Assembly: GCA_030737875.1 (NCBI GenBank)
Contig: CM060912.1
Span: 463,330,310 to 463,394,309, forward strand
From: Allium sativum
Lineage: Eukaryota > Streptophyta > Magnoliopsida > Asparagales > Amaryllidaceae
Direction of reading: 5' to 3'
DNA length: 64,000 bases
Program-made: the position numbers and the translations under genes
Shown here: positions 59,624-64,000 of the stretch, in pieces
Layout: every line of letters starts with the position of its first letter
Numbering within the stretch: position 1 is the first letter of the stretch
The notes under the pieces: generated by a model
What the model was told of the DNA's origin: nothing
What the model saw: only the letters and a program-made list of their open reading frames with translations
The model's database searches: none

Positions 59624-60277
59624 GTGATGAGGTTTCTTGCCTTAGCAGGCTATTATAAGAAGTTCATTAAGGACTTCGCAAAGACATCAGCCCCATCCAC
59701 CAGACCGACGAAGAAGAATCTGACATTTTCTTGGGATATAGACTGTAAGGATGCTTTCCAGCGATTGAAGAGGGCTCTGACAAGAGCCACAGTCTTGACT
59801 TTGCCTAATGGGAATAAGGTGTTCACAGTATACACTGACGCATGCGGTATAGGGCTTGGTGCTGTTCTGACGCAAGAGGGAATGGTAGTATGTTATAGAG
59901 ATAGACAGTTAAGAGTTCATGAAAAGAACTACCCTACCCATGACTTGGAATTGACTGCCATAGTATTTGCACTTAAGACTTGGAGCTATTATCTACCTGG
60001 AGAGAAGTTTGAGTTGTACACTGATCATAAATCTCTCAAGCATTTATTCCCACAGAAGGATCTCGATTTGAGGCAACAAGGATGGATGGAATTCCTAGCA
60101 TCTTATGACTTTGAGATTGCTGATACCCTTGGCAAGGGTAATGTGGTTTCGGATGCACTGAGTAGGCAGAGGATGACCTTGAGTCCTCTGTTTGTAGAGA
60201 GGCAGAGCTTGGAGTATATATCAATTTTTGATTTTAGGCCCTCTATCGAGCTTCATCTGGTCTATTGGCATCATTAG
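59624..60277 (+). pseudogene. RNase H segment of E (frame open)
   Basis: The longest intact pol piece, 217 codons. It starts within the RT thumb/connection (LALAGYYKKFIKDF) and runs through a complete RNase H fold. The four acidic positions expected for the metal site are visible: Asp72 in VYTDA, Glu109 in THDLEL, Asp134 in YTDHKSL and Asp177 in NVVSDALS. It would degrade the RNA strand after reverse transcription. The apparent methionine start is an accident of the upstream stop, and the frame ends in a stop before the integrase. Confidence 0.9.
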
Positions 60278-61149
60278 AAGTGCGACCTACTTTGATGGAT
60301 CAGATAAGAACTTTGTAGCAAGAGTACCCACAGATAGCAGATATTTTGGACAAGCTTAGCAGAGGGGAGACTTCCAGTCACCTCAGTAGATATTCCACGG
60401 ATTATAGAGGATGGTTACGACGAGATGGAAGGCTTTGTGTTCCACGGGTTGGGAGTTTGTTGAAGACAGTCCTTAAGGAAGCCCATCATTCTAAGATGAT
60501 TATTCATCCCGGTGGTGATAAGATGTATAGGGATATGAAGAGGGTTTTCTTTTGGGCTGGGATGAAGAAGGATGTAGCAGAGTTTGTTTCTTGATATTTG
60601 ATTTGACGGCAAGTCAAAGCTGAGCAAAAGAAGCCCGGTGGTTTACTTCATCTTTTGGAGGTCCCATAGTGGAAGTGGGAGAGCGTATCGATGGATTTCT
60701 TTGATGGTTTTCCTAGATCGAGAAAAGAAAACACCAGTACTTGGGTTATAGTGGACAGGCTTACTAATAGCACTCATTTCATTCCTGTTAAGAGTAAGAG
60801 GATGGCAGCATGGTTGGCAGAAGTTTATCTTCGTGAGATAATCCGTCTACACGGAGTACCATCCAGTATCTTAAGCGATCGTGACCCCATTTTCACCAGT
60901 GAGTTTTGGAGGAGCTTGCAAGAGGCGTTAGGTACATAGTTGTGTTTGAGCACCGCTTATCACCCTCAGACCGATGGTCAGACTAAAAGGGTGAATAGAG
61001 TTCTAGAAGATCTTTTAAGGCTATGTATCCTAGACTCTGGAAGGACTTGGGAAGAACATCTTCCTTTAGTAGAGTTCGCCTATAACAACAGTTACCTGGC
61101 TAGTATTGGCATGACACCCTTCGAGGCATTTGTACGGACGACCCTATAG
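60278..61149 (+). pseudogene. Integrase zinc-finger and catalytic core of E (inactive)
   Basis: 60,346-60,594 encodes the linker and the histidine half of the HHCC finger (HH around residue 47, H at 54). The cysteine half is lost: TGA codons at 60,592 and 60,604 and a tyrosine codon between them replace the expected residues. The core restarts at 60,691, with the first Asp in SMDFF and the second in ILSDRDP. A TAG at 60,937-60,939 interrupts it. The third catalytic position, 35 residues after the second Asp, reads lysine (codon 60,985-60,987 in DGQTKR) where glutamate is expected. A one-base insertion near 61,128 shifts the next part. Integrase would join the cDNA to the chromosome. Confidence 0.9.
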
Positions 61150-61735
61150 ATCACCAACTTGTTGGTGGGAGTCTACAGAAAGGCTTCTACTTGGACCTGA
61201 GATGATTAGAAAAACTTCAGAAAAGATAGATCTTATTAGAAGACGCATGAAGAAAGCCCAGGACAGGCAAAAGTCCTACGCGGATAAGAGAAGGATCGAT
61301 ATTGAATTTGAGGTCGGAGACATGGTTTTCATCAAGGTATCACCTTTGAGAAATGTGGTTCATTTTGGATCTGTAGGGAAATTGGCACCAAGATTTGTAG
61401 GGCCATTTCCCATAACAAAAAGGTTGGCCAAATGGCCTGTAGAGTAAAGCTACCAGAGAGACTGTCCGGTGTTCATGATGTTTTCCACATTTCTCATTTA
61501 CGGAAGTGTTTGCATGACACGCAGAAGTAGTTGAGTCCAGTATGCTTCAGGAGGTAGGGAGGCGACAGTTAGACGAGTTCCTACCCGTATCCTTGGATTA
61601 GAGGTTAAGAAGTTATGCAAATAAGAAGTCAAGATGATGAAAGTTCGATGAGGAGATAACCATGAGGATGCAACTTGGGAGACTGAAGACAAGATTCGTG
61701 CTTCGTACCATTTTCTTTTCAAGAGTATGTTCTTA
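61130..61735 (+). pseudogene. Integrase C-terminal region and chromodomain remnant of E
   Basis: 61,130-61,447 encodes the integrase tail with LLLGPEMI, AQDRQKSYAD and FEVGDMVFIKVSP, the usual GPF/Y-like region of chromoviruses. Another frameshift near 61,425 leads to RVKLPERLSGVHDVFHISHL. Beyond several stops, pieces such as RRVPTRILG and ATWETEDKI resemble the chromodomain of the Tekay/Del clade, which targets heterochromatin. This is the basis for the Tekay-like label. An alignment would be needed to confirm it. Confidence 0.75.
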
Positions 61736-62331
61736 ACTTCTTTTTTTCCAAAGCTTTTATTCGTACTTGTTTCCATTGCTTATCCTATCGATCGAATCTT
61801 CGACCTTTAGGTAGGAATACCATGGATGTAAACATGTGTTTGAGATATGTTATGCTTGATAGATGCGGTTGGATGAAAGTGTTTGCTAGTGGTTGCTTGT
61901 GGACGCATATACACACACATTAAGCACTAGATCGGCTCAATCACTCTCATACTGTATATGGATGTGTGTGCATTTTTCTTCTTTTATGGATGAAAATGGG
62001 TGAATCATCATATGGATGTTGCATTTGGATGGATGATTGTGCACACATATAGAGCTTACATGTTATAGTAGGATTATTTGCATACATGTTGGATTCATGG
62101 AACTAACATACATTGCATTAAGTAGGTCAACTGAATCAGTAGACCACCCGATCTTTTGCATTAGTTAGGGACATATACACACACCTTTGCATATGTTTAT
62201 ATAAGCATTAGAATTTTTTTAAGGATAATGGATGCCTGTGATTGGTGAATGAGTAGATGGATGTGGATGTTAGGATATACATTCTTCTTAACTTGGAGAT
62301 TTCGGGGATGAAATCCTTAAGTAGGTGAGAA
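61736..62331 (+). other. 3' untranslated region, stem-loop and polypurine tract of E
   Basis: Non-coding, rich in GGATG and ACACATA words, and similar to 63,130-63,744 of F. It ends in ATTTC/GAAAT (62,299-62,314) and a weak purine tract (about 62,319-62,331, GTAGGTGAGAA), with two pyrimidines where A and C are purer. Confidence 0.8.
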
Positions 62332-62442
62332 TGTAGCACCCCGTAATTTTAAAAGACACTATAATGATAAATTAAAGAATACTTAATTAAATGTTGAGAA
62401 TTAAGTAAAACGGACTACGCCATTGCATTCGTCTCAGAATTC
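62332..62442 (+). mobile_element. Truncated 3' LTR of E
   Basis: TGTAGCACCCCGTAATTTTA follows the start of the 5' LTR (55,100 onward) for about 110 bp, as far as CAGAATTCT. The sequence then switches abruptly to integrase-like DNA of another element. Confidence 0.88.
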
Positions 62443-63120
62443 TTCTTAAGTTTCTCTAATCATCTCCCATTTGTAGAGTTTTCCTACAATAATAGTGATC
62501 AGACGAGTGTTGATATGGCTCCCTTCGAGCACTTTTTGGATGATCCTACAGATCACCTACATGTTGGTGGGAGTCTACGGATAGACTTCTACTTGGTCCT
62601 GAGATGATTAGAGAAACTTCAGAGAAGATAGATCTGATTTGCAGACGGATGAAAATAGCTCAGGATAGGCAGAAGTCATACACTGATCAGAGGAGGACTA
62701 ACTTCGAGGTAGGAGATATAGTCTTTATCAAGGTGTCACATTTGAGGAATGTTGTTCGCTTTGGATCGGTGGGGAAGTTGGCACCAAGGTTTGTAGGGTA
62801 ATTCCAAAGAGGTCAGAGAATAGGTCAAATGGCCTTTAGAGTTAAACTACCAGAGAGAATGATGGGAGTTCACAATATGTTCTATGATTCCCACTTGAGG
62901 AAGTGTCTACATGATTCCGTAGAGAAAATAGAGCCACATACACTTGAGGATATTGAAGTTGAAAAGGAATCATCAGTTAGAAAATTTCCTACCCGTATAC
63001 TTGGATCAGAAGTTAAGAAGCTACGAAATAAGGAGATCAAGTTGGTGAAGGTACAATAGGAGAAGATCATGATGATGTGACATAGGAACCTGAAGACAAG
63101 ATTCACGCTTCTTACCCTTT
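62443..63120 (+). pseudogene. Integrase tail and chromodomain remnant of F
   Basis: Frames at 62,604-62,801 and 62,829-63,059 encode the integrase C-terminus (LLLGPEMI upstream, then RQKSYTDQRR and FEVGDIVFIKVS) and the start of a chromodomain (FPTRILGSEVKKLRNKEI, LVKV). It is broken by stops near 62,799 and 63,057. Upstream, VEFSYNNS and MAPFEH-like residues mark the end of the catalytic core. The chromodomain start is better preserved here than in E. Decayed and non-functional. Confidence 0.82.
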
Positions 63121-63744
63121 TCTCTTTGAGAGTACGTTCTTAATTCCCTGCTAAGCTTTTAATTCGAATATGTTTTTCCTATCATTTGATTCTTGATTTT
63201 TAGGTAGAAGCCTATGGTTGAAAACATATGTTTGAGACATGTTATATTGATGTTTGCAAGTGAATGCAAGTGTTTGCTAGTGGATGCAGTGGATGCATAC
63301 ACACACTCTAGGCACTAGATTAGGGATCGACTTAACAAGAGCGTTTACATATTGCGTATGGATGTGTGCGCATTTTAAATTTTTAATGGATGGAAATGGT
63401 TGAATCATCACTTGGATGTTGCATTTTGATGAAGGATTATTGCACACATGTAGAATATATATGTACTAGTAGGATTCTTTTGCATACATACTGGATACAT
63501 AGCATAAACATAAATTGCATTAAGGAGGTCAACTGAATCAGTGGACCATCTGATTTCTGCATTAGCTTAGGGACATATACACAACTCCTTTGCATATGTT
63601 CATATAAAGCATTAGAAATTTTAAGGACAATGGATGCCAGTGGTTGATGGATGAGTAGATGGGTGTAGGTAATGTTTGATAACATTAATAACATTCTTCT
63701 TAACTTGAAGATTTCGGGGACGAAATACTTTAAGGAGGGGAGAA
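62443..63744 (+). mobile_element. Element F: 3' part of a second Tekay-like element
   Basis: It starts in the integrase core, homologous to about 61,040 onward in E, and runs to a stem-loop (ATTTCG 63,711-63,716 / CGAAAT 63,721-63,726, loop GGGA) and purine tract (about 63,729-63,744). It is homologous to, but clearly diverged from, the same part of E, so it is a separate element and not a duplication of E. Confidence 0.88.
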
Positions 63745-64000
63745 TGTAACATACCAAAATTAATAAACAATAATTATATATAGAAGATTACCAAATTGAA
63801 TATTAACTAATAAAATATTTGTAACTAGATAAAATGGACTTTACCGTTGTGTTGGTTTCGAAATTCTGATTCGGATAGACTTTTTGTTTGCATAAATCAG
63901 ACAAACTATGAGAAAGTTATGGCCAAACGAAGTTTGAATTAAAATAAATAAATAATTCAGAAAAGATGTAACAGTAACAGGGAGACCCATACCCTACATG
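63745..64000 (+). mobile_element. 3' LTR of F (start only)
   Basis: TGTAACATACC follows the purine tract. Further on, ATGGACTTTACCGTTGTGTT, TTCGAAATTCTGATTCGGATAG and ATGAGAAAGTTATGGCC-like words match the U3 starts of B, D and E. The LTR runs off the window end. Confidence 0.82.

Larger units (their letters stand above)
57800..62331 (+). mobile_element. Element E internal region (decayed Tekay-like Ty3/gypsy)
   Basis: The order primer site, shortened gag, protease, reverse transcriptase, RNase H, integrase, chromodomain remnant, long 3' untranslated stretch, polypurine tract is that of plant chromoviruses. The order RT-RH-IN is diagnostic for Ty3/gypsy. In-frame stops and frameshifts break the polyprotein many times, so E cannot move on its own. 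Confidence 0.93.

Overview
The window is repeat-dense flowering-plant nuclear DNA. The evidence is plant-type Ty3/gypsy elements with initiator-Met-tRNA primer sites, a Tekay/Del-like pol with a decayed chromodomain, a Ty1/copia Sirevirus-like gag remnant, and two small TIR elements with 8-bp target-site duplications (TSDs). I found no intact host gene, rRNA or tRNA. Nearly every base belongs to a transposable element or its direct flank, and the species cannot be named from this sequence.

Left half (1-37,771) is a nest about five levels deep. A Sirevirus-like remnant (31,914-36,544, with a possible 3' LTR start at 36,545) carries a minus-strand giant LTR (G, 30,420-31,913). G is broken by element A (window start to 30,419). 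A's 3' LTR is broken at 7,373/25,524 by a Tekay-like solo LTR (B, TSD ATGAT). B is broken by element C (9,473-24,070, TSD CCTTT). A and C, with G and solo LTR H, form one non-coding family with LTRs of about 6.1-6.8 kb and an internal region of only about 1.0 kb. C is complete and very young.

Middle (37,772-53,987) is element D, a minus-strand non-autonomous Ty3/gypsy element with 3.9-kb LTRs. Its internal region is split by giant solo LTR H (42,609-48,699, TSD AATCC). The right flank holds a 520-bp hAT-like MITE (TSD GTCAAGAA).

Right end (55,100-64,000) is element E, a Tekay-like retrotransposon. It has a shortened gag with two zinc knuckles, protease, reverse transcriptase, RNase H and integrase, broken by stops and frameshifts. 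Its 3' LTR stops after about 110 bp and is joined to the pol tail and 3' LTR of a second related element, F.

The most unusual signals are: (1) the giant-LTR/tiny-body family; (2) a stem-loop repeated in the LTRs of B, D and E, with compensatory changes and G-U wobbles in the sense orientation; (3) a two-hairpin block just after the primer site of the giant-LTR family; (4) a two-subtype 34-bp higher-order repeat in the LTRs of C; and (5) GTCGAC-rich blocks at a fixed place upstream of the TATA box in three LTR groups.
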